Counted from the stretch's first letter, positions 34,471-44,665 are shown. The stretch is 64,000 nucleotides of DNA from Acinetobacter sp. Ac_5812 (GCF_013072695.1 NZ_LXUK01000022.1:431084-495083); one strand, 5' to 3'. The notes: generated by a model from the sequence alone, not told the origin. Translations and numbers: made by a program.

Positions 34471-35172
34471 TTAATCATATTCCACATGCAACGCGCTGTT
34501 TTGTTGCTGAGAAAGTGCTAATTCTGTTGCGAGTATTTCTGCTTGATTCAATGCATTGTCTAAAGATTTTTGATGTCGAATATCTGCAAATTCCTGATAT
34601 TCAGATGCAATTTCATCAATATGCTCAACCCCTAAATATTTACTTAAGGTTCGCAAATGTGGGACGAGATGACCTTGATTAGCACGAATCCCATTGGCGT
34701 CAAAACCAAATTCTCCACTTGAGGTAATGATGACCAGACGTTTACCTGACAGTAAGGGTTGGAGTGGAAAGTCTCCACGGGCAAGATCAAAATCAAACGT
34801 TTTATTGATACGGATGATTTGATCAAACCATGCTTTTAATTGTGCAGGCATACCATAGTTATACATCGGTGAAGAAATCACGATGAGATCGGCTGCTGCA
34901 ACTTCGGCAATCAGTTGGTCAGATAAAGCTAAGATTTCCTTCTGCTCAGTTGTTCTTTTTTCTTCTGGGGTAAATACAGCACCAATCCAGTCTTGATTAA
35001 TAAAAGCGGGTGGATTCATGCCTACATCACGATAAATATACTCATCTATTGCTTGTTGCTGTTGTAAAGTATTAATAAAGCGTTTCGCGATATTTTTGGA
35101 AATGGAATTATGACTTGAATTCGGATTGAATGTTGCTCGAACACTGGCATCAATATGTAATAGGGTTGTCAT
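34471..35172 (-). CDS. azoR: FMN-dependent NADH-azoreductase / quinone reductase
   Basis: 233 residues of the AzoR flavodoxin-like family: LLHIDASVR near the start, SSPMYNYGMPAQLKAWFDQIIR (about 99-120; FMN binding), and VIITSSGEFGFDA (about 146-158). It reduces quinones and azo compounds with two electrons and no oxygen radicals. It is divergent from a LysR regulator, its probable controller; no MerR-type dyad is seen here. Confidence 0.88.
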   Translation of the reverse strand: MTTLLHIDASVRATFNPNSSHNSISKNIAKRFINTLQQQQAIDEYIYRDVGMNPPAFINQDWIGAVFTPEEKRTTEQKEILALSDQLIAEVAAADLIVISSPMYNYGMPAQLKAWFDQIIRINKTFDFDLARGDFPLQPLLSGKRLVIITSSGEFGFDANGIRANQGHLVPHLRTLSKYLGVEHIDEIASEYQEFADIRHQKSLDNALNQAEILATELALSQQQNSALHVEYD

Positions 35173-35193
35173 GATCGGTCACTCTATAAATTA

Positions 35194-35211
35194 TAAGATA
35201 AACTCATCTTA
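35194..35211. promoter_or_regulatory. Inverted repeat in the azoR-lysR intergenic region
   Basis: TAAGAT-N6-ATCTTA, 22 bp upstream of azoR. Size and place suit a LysR-type operator controlling azoR. Confidence 0.42.
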
Positions 35212-35299
35212 AGAGGTCGTTGCAGGCTGGACAAATCAGTAAATTACAGTTATGAATGAGTTAAATTCATCTATAAAACTTATTTATGGAGTGTTGAAA

Positions 35300-36157
35300 A
35301 TGCAAGTTTCTTTACAAGCATTAAAGGCATTTGAATCTGCTGCTCGTTTAGGCAGCTTTAAATTGGCTGCGGAGGAATTATCACTCACAGCTACGGCAAT
35401 TTCTCATCATGTCAGCAATTTGGAAAGCCGTTTAAATGTTGATTTGTTTTATCGGCAGGTTCGAAAAATCAGCTTAACCGAGACCGGTGAAAGATTAGCG
35501 AGTGCAATATCAAATGGATTTCGTATTATTGAAGATGCTTTGGAAGAGGTGAGTACCGCCAGCCGAGTGATTAAGATCACCACAACGTCATCCTTGGCAG
35601 CAATGGTTTTGATTCCAGCCATGCAGGCATTTGCTGAAAAGTATCCAGAGATTTCCATCGAAATCTCTACTGGAGAAAGTCTGGAAAATCATCTATATGC
35701 GCTACCAATTCGCTATGGTGCCGTTTCATCCATTGCTGTATCAGACATTATTAAATATGAATCATTTAATGTATTTGCAGCGGCTGGGCTATTTAGAGAG
35801 AATTGGGCTAAACAGTCTATTACGCTGTTTAACACCGAATGGAAAAATAAGAATTTGCCTAAACCGCCATTGCAAACATGGCTTGAGAAAAATACTTTTG
35901 AGGGAAAAAACATAACTGTGCAGTACTTTGACCAAGAAATTTTTGGTATCCAAGAGGCACTTGCAAGTGATGGGTTAGTATTTTGTTCAACCACACTGGT
36001 TAGTCGATTAATCCATTCGAAATTGCTAAAACCGTTACCAACAGATGCTGTGCGAGCTGAATTGTGTTATTACATTCCAGACAAAGAACAATTAAAGCGT
36101 AGAAATCGGCATATGAATGAACTGATTTTGTGGATAGAAGAATTGTTAAATCAATAA
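35300..36157 (+). CDS. LysR-family transcriptional regulator divergent from azoR
   Basis: 285 residues: N-terminal winged HTH (about 3-62; LKAFESAARLGSFKLAAEELSLTATAISHHVSNLE) and a periplasmic-binding-protein-like effector domain (about 90-280). The pattern resembles the GcvA-like branch. ATG 35300, 6-8 bases after GGAGTG, is preferred over ATG 35252, which would add 16 untypical residues. Probable target is azoR. Confidence 0.85.
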   Translation: MQVSLQALKAFESAARLGSFKLAAEELSLTATAISHHVSNLESRLNVDLFYRQVRKISLTETGERLASAISNGFRIIEDALEEVSTASRVIKITTTSSLAAMVLIPAMQAFAEKYPEISIEISTGESLENHLYALPIRYGAVSSIAVSDIIKYESFNVFAAAGLFRENWAKQSITLFNTEWKNKNLPKPPLQTWLEKNTFEGKNITVQYFDQEIFGIQEALASDGLVFCSTTLVSRLIHSKLLKPLPTDAVRAELCYYIPDKEQLKRRNRHMNELILWIEELLNQ

Positions 36158-36251
36158 CTTATTTCTGCATTCTAATAGCTGTGGAATATTCAACTTGTGC
36201 TTATAAAAATAACAGTCAACTAAAGTTTGTGCGATTCTTTCTTGATTTTAT

Positions 36252-36272
36252 AAATGATAATTATTATCATTT
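36252..36272. promoter_or_regulatory. Fur box upstream of the haem-acquisition sigma gene
   Basis: A near-perfect 21-bp palindrome with core ATGATAATTATTATCAT (36254-36270), closely matching the GATAATGATAATCATTATC Fur consensus. It lies about 25-45 bp upstream of the FecI-like start, so the haem locus should be repressed by Fur when iron is plentiful. Confidence 0.85.
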
Positions 36273-36295
36273 AAGCACACCTTGTTTTGAGTCAG

Positions 36296-36823
36296 ATGAT
36301 CGTGAACAAAACCCCTATGCTTGTAGATCAGTTATACAGAAACCATAGAGGTTGGCTTCATCAATGGCTGAGACAAAAATTAGGTAATACCGATCAAGCT
36401 GCGGACTTGGTACAAGATACCTTTATAAAATTGTTGCAAACACGTGATGAACTTTTTGGGATTAAAGAACCACGTGCTTATCTCACCTCGATTGCCAAAA
36501 ACTTACTCATCGATCAGGTACGTCGTAAGAAAATTGAACAAGCCTATTTGGATGGTTTAAGCCAAATGGAGTATATGCTGGATGGTGTGGCTTCACCCGA
36601 AGAGCAAATGCATATTATTCAAGCACTCGATCAAATGTGTAAAGCATTGGAAGATGTCTCTGCTAAAGCACAACAAGCATTTATCTTGCATTATCTAGAA
36701 GGTTATACCCATAAAGAAACAGCAGAACAGTTGGGTGTTTCAACCAAAATGATTCAGAAATATCTTGCAAGTTGTCTGACGCGTTGCTACATGAGTCGGT
36801 TTGAAATGGATATCCATCTTTAA
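36296..36823 (+). CDS. FecI-type ECF sigma factor of the haem locus
   Basis: About 175 residues with sigma region 2 (QAADLVQDTFIKLL; YLTSIAKNLLIDQVRRKKIEQAYLD) and region 4 (about 110-165; LEGYTHKETAEQLGVSTKMIQKYL) of iron-starvation ECF sigma factors. Start choice is uncertain: TTG 36287, ATG 36296 or ATG 36317. It ends one base into the FecR gene. It should be activated by haem signalling through the receptor and FecR. Confidence 0.87.
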   Translation: MIVNKTPMLVDQLYRNHRGWLHQWLRQKLGNTDQAADLVQDTFIKLLQTRDELFGIKEPRAYLTSIAKNLLIDQVRRKKIEQAYLDGLSQMEYMLDGVASPEEQMHIIQALDQMCKALEDVSAKAQQAFILHYLEGYTHKETAEQLGVSTKMIQKYLASCLTRCYMSRFEMDIHL

Positions 36824-37827
36824 TGGCGATCGATAAACAAGAACATCATCAGTTGGTTGAAGAGGCTGCATTATGGATTGTGCAGCTAAGCTCAGATGAT
36901 GAATCGACCCGAAAAAATGCGCAATTAAAGTTTAATCAATGGAAACAGAATAGTCAGCAGCATCAAAAAATTGCAGCTGATATCGAGCAGTGTATTCGAT
37001 CAATCCAAAAAGTATCTCAAACCACACAGCATAAAAAAGTTGTGAAATCGGCACTTAAAGCAGGATTAGGCTCAGCGAAAGCCTATAAACATCTGCGTGC
37101 AGGTAGTGCTTTTGTGATTGCATTATTTGTAATTAGTGGCAGTGTTTTTTATCTATCCAATAACTCTATTGCTTATCTAACCGCTGATATACAAGGTGAT
37201 TCAGCACAATGGACTACAAAAACCTTGCAAGATGGTTCCCGTTTAATCCTGCGTGGCAAAAGTGCAGTCAATATCGATTTCCAAGCCAATCAACGCGTTG
37301 TGGAGTTGATGCAGGGACAAATTTATGTAGATGTCGCTAAAGACCCACAGCGTCCATTTTTAGTTAAAACCAAACATGGGCAGATTCAGGCACTTGGGAC
37401 AGCCTTTAGTGTGAGCTATACACCATCTGCAACAGCATTAAAAATGTTACATTCTCGGGTACGTGTGCAAGCAGAAAATGTGTATTCCAAACAGCAAGTG
37501 ATTGTCAGTGCAGGGCAAGCTGTGAGTATGAATCAGAATGGAGTGCAGCCAATTTCAGCACTCAATATTTATAATGAACAGCAAAAGTGGAATAAACATC
37601 AATTGATGGTAGAGGATTTACCACTCGATCAGGTGTTAAAAGAATTAGACCAAAATTATAAAGGTAAAATCCTATTTAATGCTGAAGCTTTAAGTCATAT
37701 CCAAGTGAATGCCGTTTTGCCCTTGGATCAGACACAGGATGCACTCAAATTATTGGCAACCGTTTTTCCAAATTTAAAGGTTTATCAAATTACACCTTAT
37801 CTCATTGTTATTTCATTAAAAAAATAA
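36823..37827 (+). CDS. FecR-type anti-sigma/signal-transducing membrane protein
   Basis: 334 residues: cytoplasmic N-terminal DUF4880-like domain (EEAALWIVQLSSDDES, about 11-26; Trp-containing), one TM helix (about 95-118), and a periplasmic FecR domain (DGSRLILRGKSAVNID, LGTAFSV) plus a C-terminal segment (QVLKELDQNYKG...) that resembles the receptor STN domain. It transmits receptor occupancy to the sigma factor. Start overlaps the sigma stop. Confidence 0.87.
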   Translation: MAIDKQEHHQLVEEAALWIVQLSSDDESTRKNAQLKFNQWKQNSQQHQKIAADIEQCIRSIQKVSQTTQHKKVVKSALKAGLGSAKAYKHLRAGSAFVIALFVISGSVFYLSNNSIAYLTADIQGDSAQWTTKTLQDGSRLILRGKSAVNIDFQANQRVVELMQGQIYVDVAKDPQRPFLVKTKHGQIQALGTAFSVSYTPSATALKMLHSRVRVQAENVYSKQQVIVSAGQAVSMNQNGVQPISALNIYNEQQKWNKHQLMVEDLPLDQVLKELDQNYKGKILFNAEALSHIQVNAVLPLDQTQDALKLLATVFPNLKVYQITPYLIVISLKK

Positions 37828-37999
37828 AGAAAAGTCATCTTTTTTTATGTTCTGGATTAAAAAAATTTAAATTTTTTTATTATTTAGGTTCCACTTTTTT
37901 TAAAGCTGTTCGTCATAGTAAGTAGAAGCAATAAATTTGGGATCATTTTATTTCAATAGATTTAATGATTCTTATTTACATTTACTGGGGCGGGCAAAA

Positions 38000-40900
38000 A
38001 TGAAGAAAGTCGGAGATGGTCAAATGCGAAGTCGGAACTTATTTCGATTTTCAACGCTCGCATTTGCTGTACATACAGCGTGTATTGCGAGTTTAGCTTT
38101 ACCCATGCAACATGCTTATGCGGAAACCGTTGCGGCAAAATCTTATAGCATTCCTGCAGGAACTTTGGCCAATGTACTGAATCAGTTTGCTGAACAATCG
38201 GGGACTTCAATTGCCATTGATGCGCAGCAATTAAAAGGGCAATACAGTTCAGGATTAAAAGGCAGCTATGCATTAGAGCAAGGTTTTCAGCATATTTTAG
38301 CATCCTCGGCATTCTATGCAGTCAAAGTCGGGCAAGGCTATACACTGGTAAAAAAGACAGTTAAAAATAGTAATGCACCTGCAAGTGCACCAGTAACTGC
38401 AATGAATCATACATCTTCGACACCAATTCAAGATGACGAAATCTCTGTTCGTTTGACGCCAATGGTGGTCTATGGTCAAGAAGATCGTGATGCTCAAGGC
38501 AGCAACAGAGTTTATGATGCCAATCGGTCTTCAGTCTATGCAGGAAAAGATTATATTGAACGCTTTAAAGGCACCAATCCTGCTGATGTCTTTCAAGGTA
38601 TGGTTGGTGTTTATAGCGGTGATGCTCGAAATAGTGGAGCATTAGATCCGAGTGTTCGCGGGGTGCAAGGTGTTGGGCGAGTACCGCTGACCATTGATGG
38701 AACAGAACAGTCGATTGCAGTATGGCGTGGCTATAATGGCGTGAATAACCGGAATTATATTGATCCCAATCTGATTGCAGGTATCGAAGTTATTAAGGGG
38801 CCATCACTAGAGCGTAACACCACAACCTCAGTCGGTGGTGGTGTCGTGGTCAAGACCTTAGAAGCGGATGATATTGTTCGTCCAGGTAAAACCTTTGGCG
38901 CAGAATTAAAAGTGGAAGGCTCTACCAACGCCATTGATCCTTCGTTACCTGACATGAGTAAAGTCGGCAAGAATTATAATGATACGAAGCCTTGGGATAA
39001 TGTGAATGGCAAAAAGTATGATCCCGATATTTATAAGAAAAACCGAACCCGAAATGATAACTCCAACTTCTCTGGCGATGATTTAGCGGGCCGACTGGCA
39101 TTGGCAATGAAACAGGATAAATTTGATTTATTGGCTGTTTACGCTGTTCGGGAACGTGGTAACTATTTTTCAGGTACACATGGCGCTGGCTATTACAAAC
39201 GGGCTGAGCCAAGTAATAGTCTTGATTTTATTCCTTATTTTGCTCACTCTTATAAGCCAGGTGATGAAGTACCCAATACCTCAAGCCAAATGGAATCTTG
39301 GTTGTTTAAAGCTGGCTATCGGCCTAGCGATGATCAAGCGCTGAAATTCACTTATCGAGACACCAAAAATAGATTTGGTGAAATCATGCCCTCAAGGATT
39401 GAATGGGGGCTAACACCTGATATTGGGGTACCGCAGTGGCCGCTCAGCAACATTCGGTCTAAAGCCTATAGCTTAGAATACAAATATAAACCTGAGAATA
39501 ATCAGTGGATTGATTTCTATAGCAATATTTGGCAAACCGATACCGAAAGCCAGACCTATACACGCGGTGGTTGGCCAACTGATATTGATTTTAGAGACAA
39601 TCGTATTCTAAATACCGCAATCAGTCATTCCGATAACCGACGTCAAGGCATTAGTATCAGCAATAAAGCCAAATTAATGGATCAACTCGATCTCACTTTG
39701 GGTGGAAGCTTTTTAAAAGAAAAACTGACCTCTGACGATGTGTATGGTGAATATGGGCCAATGTATAGCCTATTTCAGGCTTTACCTCGTGCGGGGCGTC
39801 GTGAAGAAAAGACCTTTGATTTTAATTTTAACTATCGACCGGCTTCTTGGTTAAGCTTTGATGCGGGTATGCGTTATCGCTCTTATTGGGCCTTTGATGA
39901 CTTTTTAAATAAATCGATCAGAGATGGCGTTGATCCAGCATTAAACCCATTGTTTACCAAGAAAAGCAAACTGAAAGAATATAGCTTTGAATACCAAACC
40001 ATGCCAGAAAGTTATACTGCTTTAGAGCAGCGTATGATTAATTTATTATCGCAACGTTATGCAGCAAGTAATCCAGATTGGGATGGTCGCCTCGAAAATG
40101 TTCCCGCATCAGAAAATGCATTATATAGTCGAATCTGGTCACAGAGAAATACACTCAACTGGAAAGCAGATGAAAATGGTCATCTGAATTTAACTGATAA
40201 TGTATTGGATCAACTCAATGCTCTAAAGCAAAAATATGTGATTATTGGTAGTGGTAATTTAAGTCCTGCTGTAATTGAACAAGTTCCGATTGAATCTGTT
40301 CAGAAAGTTAAAGATAGCGGTTGGGCGCCTCAACTTAGTGCATCCATTCATTTGACCGATAATAATCGACTCTATGCTCGTTATGCTGAGGAATATCGCT
40401 TACCAAGCTTATTTGAAAGTACGGTTGGTTTCTCAGCGATGATGCCATATCAAGCAATTAAACCCGAACATGCTTTTAATTATGAAGTCGGTTATGTCTA
40501 TGACATGCGTAACTGGTTAAGCTCAGCGCGTAATGCCGATATTAAGTTGGCGTATTACTACAATAAAACCAAAAATGTGATTGAGCGAAATCAGAATCTG
40601 ATTTTTACCAATATGGATGAGCAAAAACTTTCAGGTCTTGAATTACAAAGCCGTTTTGATAATGGTGAATTCTTTAGCGATCTTAGTTTGGCTTATAACC
40701 TGAAGAATGAAGTCTGTGATAGCAATAGTGCCATTAATAAAATGATTAACAGTGGCACAGTACAAACAGATCAAGGCATTCAATTCCGTGATGCGTATCG
40801 ACGTTGCGTCGATGATGGTTTTCCGAACGGCTATCTGGTGACGATGTCCACACCCGAACTCAGCGCACATGCTTTATTGGGCGCGCGTTTTCTAGATGAA

Positions 40901-41185
40901 AGACTAGAGCTTGGTGCACGAGCAACTTTCTACAAAGGCTATGAAAGTCCATTACGTAAAAATAATGATGCGGGTATCAATAAAGGCTATTACCTCAATG
41001 TGCCTCTCGCTTGGGACGATACTTGGATTTTTGATGCCTATGCACGCTATCAAGTCGATACCTACAATACGGTTGAGTTTGTTGGTAATAACCTTTCGAA
41101 CCAGTTCTATATTGATCCTTTAACCCGAAGTGCAATGGCTGCACCAGGTCGTACTTTGAAAGTCAGCTGGACCACCAAGTTTTAA
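38000..41185 (+). CDS. hphR: TonB-dependent haem/hemophore receptor with STN signalling domain (HphR-like)
   Basis: About 1061 residues. After the signal peptide (ending near YAETVAA) comes a secretin/TonB short N-terminal domain (SYSIPAGTLANVLNQFAEQSGTS and following, to about residue 100), which contacts FecR; then a plug (GVYSGDARNSGALDPSVRGVQGVGRVPLTIDG) and a 22-strand barrel ending in KVSWTTKF with terminal Phe. Context with hphA and Slam supports the HphR call. ATG 38000 is chosen over TTG 37937; ATG 38024 is also possible. Confidence 0.88.
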   Translation: MKKVGDGQMRSRNLFRFSTLAFAVHTACIASLALPMQHAYAETVAAKSYSIPAGTLANVLNQFAEQSGTSIAIDAQQLKGQYSSGLKGSYALEQGFQHILASSAFYAVKVGQGYTLVKKTVKNSNAPASAPVTAMNHTSSTPIQDDEISVRLTPMVVYGQEDRDAQGSNRVYDANRSSVYAGKDYIERFKGTNPADVFQGMVGVYSGDARNSGALDPSVRGVQGVGRVPLTIDGTEQSIAVWRGYNGVNNRNYIDPNLIAGIEVIKGPSLERNTTTSVGGGVVVKTLEADDIVRPGKTFGAELKVEGSTNAIDPSLPDMSKVGKNYNDTKPWDNVNGKKYDPDIYKKNRTRNDNSNFSGDDLAGRLALAMKQDKFDLLAVYAVRERGNYFSGTHGAGYYKRAEPSNSLDFIPYFAHSYKPGDEVPNTSSQMESWLFKAGYRPSDDQALKFTYRDTKNRFGEIMPSRIEWGLTPDIGVPQWPLSNIRSKAYSLEYKYKPENNQWIDFYSNIWQTDTESQTYTRGGWPTDIDFRDNRILNTAISHSDNRRQGISISNKAKLMDQLDLTLGGSFLKEKLTSDDVYGEYGPMYSLFQALPRAGRREEKTFDFNFNYRPASWLSFDAGMRYRSYWAFDDFLNKSIRDGVDPALNPLFTKKSKLKEYSFEYQTMPESYTALEQRMINLLSQRYAASNPDWDGRLENVPASENALYSRIWSQRNTLNWKADENGHLNLTDNVLDQLNALKQKYVIIGSGNLSPAVIEQVPIESVQKVKDSGWAPQLSASIHLTDNNRLYARYAEEYRLPSLFESTVGFSAMMPYQAIKPEHAFNYEVGYVYDMRNWLSSARNADIKLAYYYNKTKNVIERNQNLIFTNMDEQKLSGLELQSRFDNGEFFSDLSLAYNLKNEVCDSNSAINKMINSGTVQTDQGIQFRDAYRRCVDDGFPNGYLVTMSTPELSAHALLGARFLDERLELGARATFYKGYESPLRKNNDAGINKGYYLNVPLAWDDTWIFDAYARYQVDTYNTVEFVGNNLSNQFYIDPLTRSAMAAPGRTLKVSWTTKF

Positions 41186-41375
41186 CACAGAATTTAATTC
41201 CAACGTTCAAATTAGTCGGGATTAGATAAAGGTAAATAATAATGTTGAATGATTATTATTTACAAAATTAGGAGCAGTTATAGATCTTGCTGTTCCCATA
41301 ACTAAATAGATGGCGATACCGTTATCTTTATTATTGAAACAATAACTTAGCTTTAGAAAAATGGAGTAACAATAA

Positions 41376-42167
41376 ATGAAAATCTCTCAACTGTTCATTG
41401 GTCTAGTTGCATGTTCTGCTGTATTAACACATGCAGGTATTGATGGTGCTTCAAGTAATGAAGGGAATATCAAAGTCGGTGCTGCAGCAAATACAAGTCA
41501 TCCCGGTGGTGCAGTAGCTATTTCTGTAATGGCAGCAGGTACACCATATAATGCATTTACAGGTTTTAGTTCACTTAAGGGTTTAGCTCAAGCGGTTCAA
41601 TTTCTGGGAACAAAAAATACGGATATAACGATTGGTAATAAAACATTTAATGTCTCACATATTCCAATGAATGCCATGCCGCCTTCACATAGTTCTTTAG
41701 GTAATTTAAATTTTGGTCAGGTGGGCACGCAGGAAGTTTATTTCGGTGAGTGGTGGAATCAAAATGATACACCAACAGGTACGAGCCATACCGTTTATTA
41801 TGCGGGTGACAATACCAATACCACCATACCAACTGCTGGTACGGCGACCTATACTGTTGCCGGGATTAATGGTTCAGCAACCAATCTGTTAAGTGGTGAT
41901 TTCACCGCAAACTTCGGTGCAGGTACTTTAGATGGTTCATTAACTGGCGCGGGTACAACCGTTTCAAAGTTAACTCTGGATGAAGTGATATTCAATCCAG
42001 GCACAGCTGCATTTAGTGGATTTGCAATCGCAAATGGTACGGCTGGGGTAAATGATTCAGGTATTGTTCAAGGACACTTCTTTGGTGCCAATGCTACAGC
42101 TTTGGCAGGTATTGCCCAGTTTGATAATGTTACATATAACACCGCATTTGGTGGTGCGAAAAATTAA
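41376..42167 (+). CDS. hphA: Secreted hemophore HphA (hemophilin family)
   Basis: 263 residues: signal peptide (about 1-20, LTHA/G), an N-terminal haem-binding handle domain (about 21-130) and a C-terminal eight-strand barrel typical of Slam substrates (GIVQGHFFGANATALAGIAQFD, about 230-250, resembles the TbpB-like and hemophilin barrel end). It captures host haem outside the cell and hands it to the receptor. Position between receptor and Slam gene matches the Acinetobacter hemO cluster. A strong hairpin follows the stop. Confidence 0.88.
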   Translation: MKISQLFIGLVACSAVLTHAGIDGASSNEGNIKVGAAANTSHPGGAVAISVMAAGTPYNAFTGFSSLKGLAQAVQFLGTKNTDITIGNKTFNVSHIPMNAMPPSHSSLGNLNFGQVGTQEVYFGEWWNQNDTPTGTSHTVYYAGDNTNTTIPTAGTATYTVAGINGSATNLLSGDFTANFGAGTLDGSLTGAGTTVSKLTLDEVIFNPGTAAFSGFAIANGTAGVNDSGIVQGHFFGANATALAGIAQFDNVTYNTAFGGAKN

Positions 42168-42174
42168 TTATGGC

Positions 42175-42206
42175 AAAAGGAATCTACAACTGTAGATTCC
42201 TTTTTC
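42175..42206 (+). terminator. Strong hairpin (attenuator) between hphA and the Slam gene
   Basis: A 14-bp perfect stem (42175-42188 with 42191-42204) with a 2-base spacer at the tip, followed by a T-rich stretch. It starts 8 bp after the hphA stop. Partial termination here would give high hphA and low exporter levels. Confidence 0.82.
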
Positions 42207-42250
42207 TTGTTTATGGCTTGATGATTTTATTTTTTGTTTTGCGGTTTTTT

Positions 42251-43741
42251 ATGAAAAGAACATTGCTGTGCTGTCTGGTTGTATTGGCGAATTCATCACT
42301 TTATGCAGATGATGAAACTCAACTTCGCCTGAATCAAAGCTTAGATCAGAATTTATTACAACAACAGCATCAACTACAGCAACAAGGGGCAATTCGCAGC
42401 ACCGATGAACTCCCTAATATTGTGATTAATGGTCAAGTATTTGAAGTTGAAAAAAAACAAGATGACCTCGCAAAAGCTTTATATTTGGCGGTTATGCAAA
42501 AACAATGGGGCAATGCTGCGGTTTATTTAAAGCATTACCAACAATATGATGGCTATGACCAAGCTTTAACTGATTTTGCCGAAGGTGCTTTAGCACGTGC
42601 TCAAGGACAGCTCAAATTAGCCGAGCAAAAATTTCAAAGCAGTCTCAATAAACAACCGAATAATCTTATTTGTGAACTAGAGTTAGCGCGCGTGCTGTTT
42701 GAACAGCAGAAGAACAAACAAGCAGCACGCCTTTTTACATCAATTCAGAGCAAACTAGGACAGAGTGATCCTGCGGTGATACCGCCAGAAGTAGAACAAA
42801 CGGTTAATCTGTTTGTGAAAGCACTCGATCAGCGGGATTCATGGCAAGGCAGTGTTGCGATTGGCCCATCCTATGCCACAAATCTGAATAGTTCTTCTGA
42901 GCAAAGTAAAACTTGGATGCTGTATGGCATTGACCAAAAAGGCAATGTGGTCCCCATTCAGGAGATTACCCGTGGAAGTCCTAAAGCTGAGTCGGCAACG
43001 GGTGTGGACTATGAAGCCAGTTTAATGAAACGCTTTTCTGTCTATGGCAATCATGGGATTTCTTTACGTGGCTTGGCTTATGGACAGTCTTATGACGATC
43101 ATGCTGACTTTAATGAATCCACCCTCAATATCAATGCAGGCTATAGTTTTTTTGATTTAAAAAACCAAATCACCATTGCACCGCTATTTGAGCATAAACG
43201 TTATGCCAATGATGGTTTGTACAATGCTTGGGGCGCGCGTGCAGAATGGATGCGGTTCATTTCTGCTGATAAAGCACTCAAGCTTGAAGCTGAAATCAAG
43301 GATTTAAATTATCAAACATATAAAACTTTAGATGGTAAAGAAAGTTCAGCCATGCTGACCTTTTGGAAAATTTTACCTGAACAATGGACTCTGTTTGGTG
43401 GTGTGGATGTCTTGGATCATGATACCCAAGAAAAATACATGGCAGCCTATCAACAGCAAGGTGTTCGTTTAGGTCTGAGTAAACCATGGAATGTTGGCTT
43501 TAATACCACCTTGTTCAGTTCCTATCGTTGGCGACAGTTTGATCGTTACGTGGCAGCATTTGAGACACGTCGTCAAGATTTTGAGCAAAACTACACCTTT
43601 GTGTTGCAAATGCCTCGGTTCAAGTTCTATGGCATGACGCCGAATCTGACTTATCGCTATAACCGTAATAACAGTAATGTGGATTGGTTATATTCCTATG
43701 ACAAACACAATGTTAGCCTAAAACTAGAGCACCGTTTTTAG
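42251..43741 (+). CDS. Slam outer-membrane translocon for HphA (HsmA-like)
   Basis: About 496 residues: signal peptide (MKRTLLCCLVVLANSSLYA), an N-terminal TPR-like domain (about 70-200; QLKLAEQKFQSSLNKQPNNLICELELARVLFEQ), then a DUF560 beta-barrel ending in NVSLKLEHRF. Slam proteins move barrel-type lipoproteins and secreted hemophores across the outer membrane. ATG 42251 gives a proper signal peptide; ATG 42170 would put the start ahead of the terminator stem and is rejected. The ribosome binding site is weak. Confidence 0.84.
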   Translation: MKRTLLCCLVVLANSSLYADDETQLRLNQSLDQNLLQQQHQLQQQGAIRSTDELPNIVINGQVFEVEKKQDDLAKALYLAVMQKQWGNAAVYLKHYQQYDGYDQALTDFAEGALARAQGQLKLAEQKFQSSLNKQPNNLICELELARVLFEQQKNKQAARLFTSIQSKLGQSDPAVIPPEVEQTVNLFVKALDQRDSWQGSVAIGPSYATNLNSSSEQSKTWMLYGIDQKGNVVPIQEITRGSPKAESATGVDYEASLMKRFSVYGNHGISLRGLAYGQSYDDHADFNESTLNINAGYSFFDLKNQITIAPLFEHKRYANDGLYNAWGARAEWMRFISADKALKLEAEIKDLNYQTYKTLDGKESSAMLTFWKILPEQWTLFGGVDVLDHDTQEKYMAAYQQQGVRLGLSKPWNVGFNTTLFSSYRWRQFDRYVAAFETRRQDFEQNYTFVLQMPRFKFYGMTPNLTYRYNRNNSNVDWLYSYDKHNVSLKLEHRF

Positions 43742-43750
43742 GGGATGACG

Positions 43751-44665
43751 ATGAAATCAAAATTCCTATATCCGCGCTGTGACTTTAGTGCAAAAGGACC
43801 ACCTATTCGGATTTGGGCACTTTCGCAGCGTAAGTCAATCATTGTGACAGTGGTCATTGTTTTACATTTACTTGGATTGTGGTCATTGAGCCATTTTATT
43901 GAGCCTTATACTTTGGCTACTTCACCCAAAGTGAATGCGTTAAAAGTTCATTTCGTGTCTTTATCAGCTTCAGAACATGCATCTCCTCAAGCAACAGTAA
44001 AAGTTGAAGTTGCCCAAACATCATCAATACCCGTATTAGAAAAACAAACAAGCACTCGCGCTGCTCCGACCAATATTGAAAACACAGAACAAAAAGTGAT
44101 AACCAGCCAGAGTGCTGTGCATGAAGTGCGCAAGCCACAAAGCAGCCACAAAGTTGCGACTTTAGCCGCGAAGTCTACAGCAGCAATAGCGGCTCAACCT
44201 TCAGAAAATAAAGTGAAACAAGATGCCCAAGCGGATCAATCATCACAGATGTTGACCGAAAATCAGCTCAGTCAGAAACAACAAACTGGACACCTTCAAT
44301 CCCAGTCGGGTGGGGTAAATACAGCAGCAACACAACAGGAATTGGCTCGTGCGCCTGAAAGCCAAGTTGATCGTGATGAACCTGTTCAAGTCAGCAGTGT
44401 TGATGTATTGAGCTTTGGCAAGCTTGCTTATGATGATCGGGAACTTAAACAACAGAATCGTGTGGTCGAATTACGACTACGTATCAATGAAAACGGTCAG
44501 CCCATCGAAATTCAAATAAAACAAAGTTCAGGTACTAGCAGTCTAGATCAGCGCGTTCTACAGGCTGCTCGCCAGTCCAAATTCAAACCTTACAAGATCA
44601 ATGGTCGCGCAGTGGCCGTTGTTGTGGATTTCCCCGTGCAACTCAAACTTAGTCGGAGTCGTTAA
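43751..44665 (+). CDS. TonB-family energy transducer of the haem locus
   Basis: About 304 residues: N-terminal TM helix (about 28-47; IIVTVVIVLHLLGLWSLSHF), a long Gln/Ala/Ser-rich periplasmic linker (about 70-215) and a C-terminal TonB domain (VELRLRINENGQPIEIQIKQSS...FKPYKINGRAV). No ExbB/ExbD genes follow, so it would use those encoded elsewhere. ATG 43751 with AGGGG 6 bases upstream is preferred over ATG 43745. It is only a few bases after the Slam stop. Confidence 0.86.
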   Translation: MKSKFLYPRCDFSAKGPPIRIWALSQRKSIIVTVVIVLHLLGLWSLSHFIEPYTLATSPKVNALKVHFVSLSASEHASPQATVKVEVAQTSSIPVLEKQTSTRAAPTNIENTEQKVITSQSAVHEVRKPQSSHKVATLAAKSTAAIAAQPSENKVKQDAQADQSSQMLTENQLSQKQQTGHLQSQSGGVNTAATQQELARAPESQVDRDEPVQVSSVDVLSFGKLAYDDRELKQQNRVVELRLRINENGQPIEIQIKQSSGTSSLDQRVLQAARQSKFKPYKINGRAVAVVVDFPVQLKLSRSR

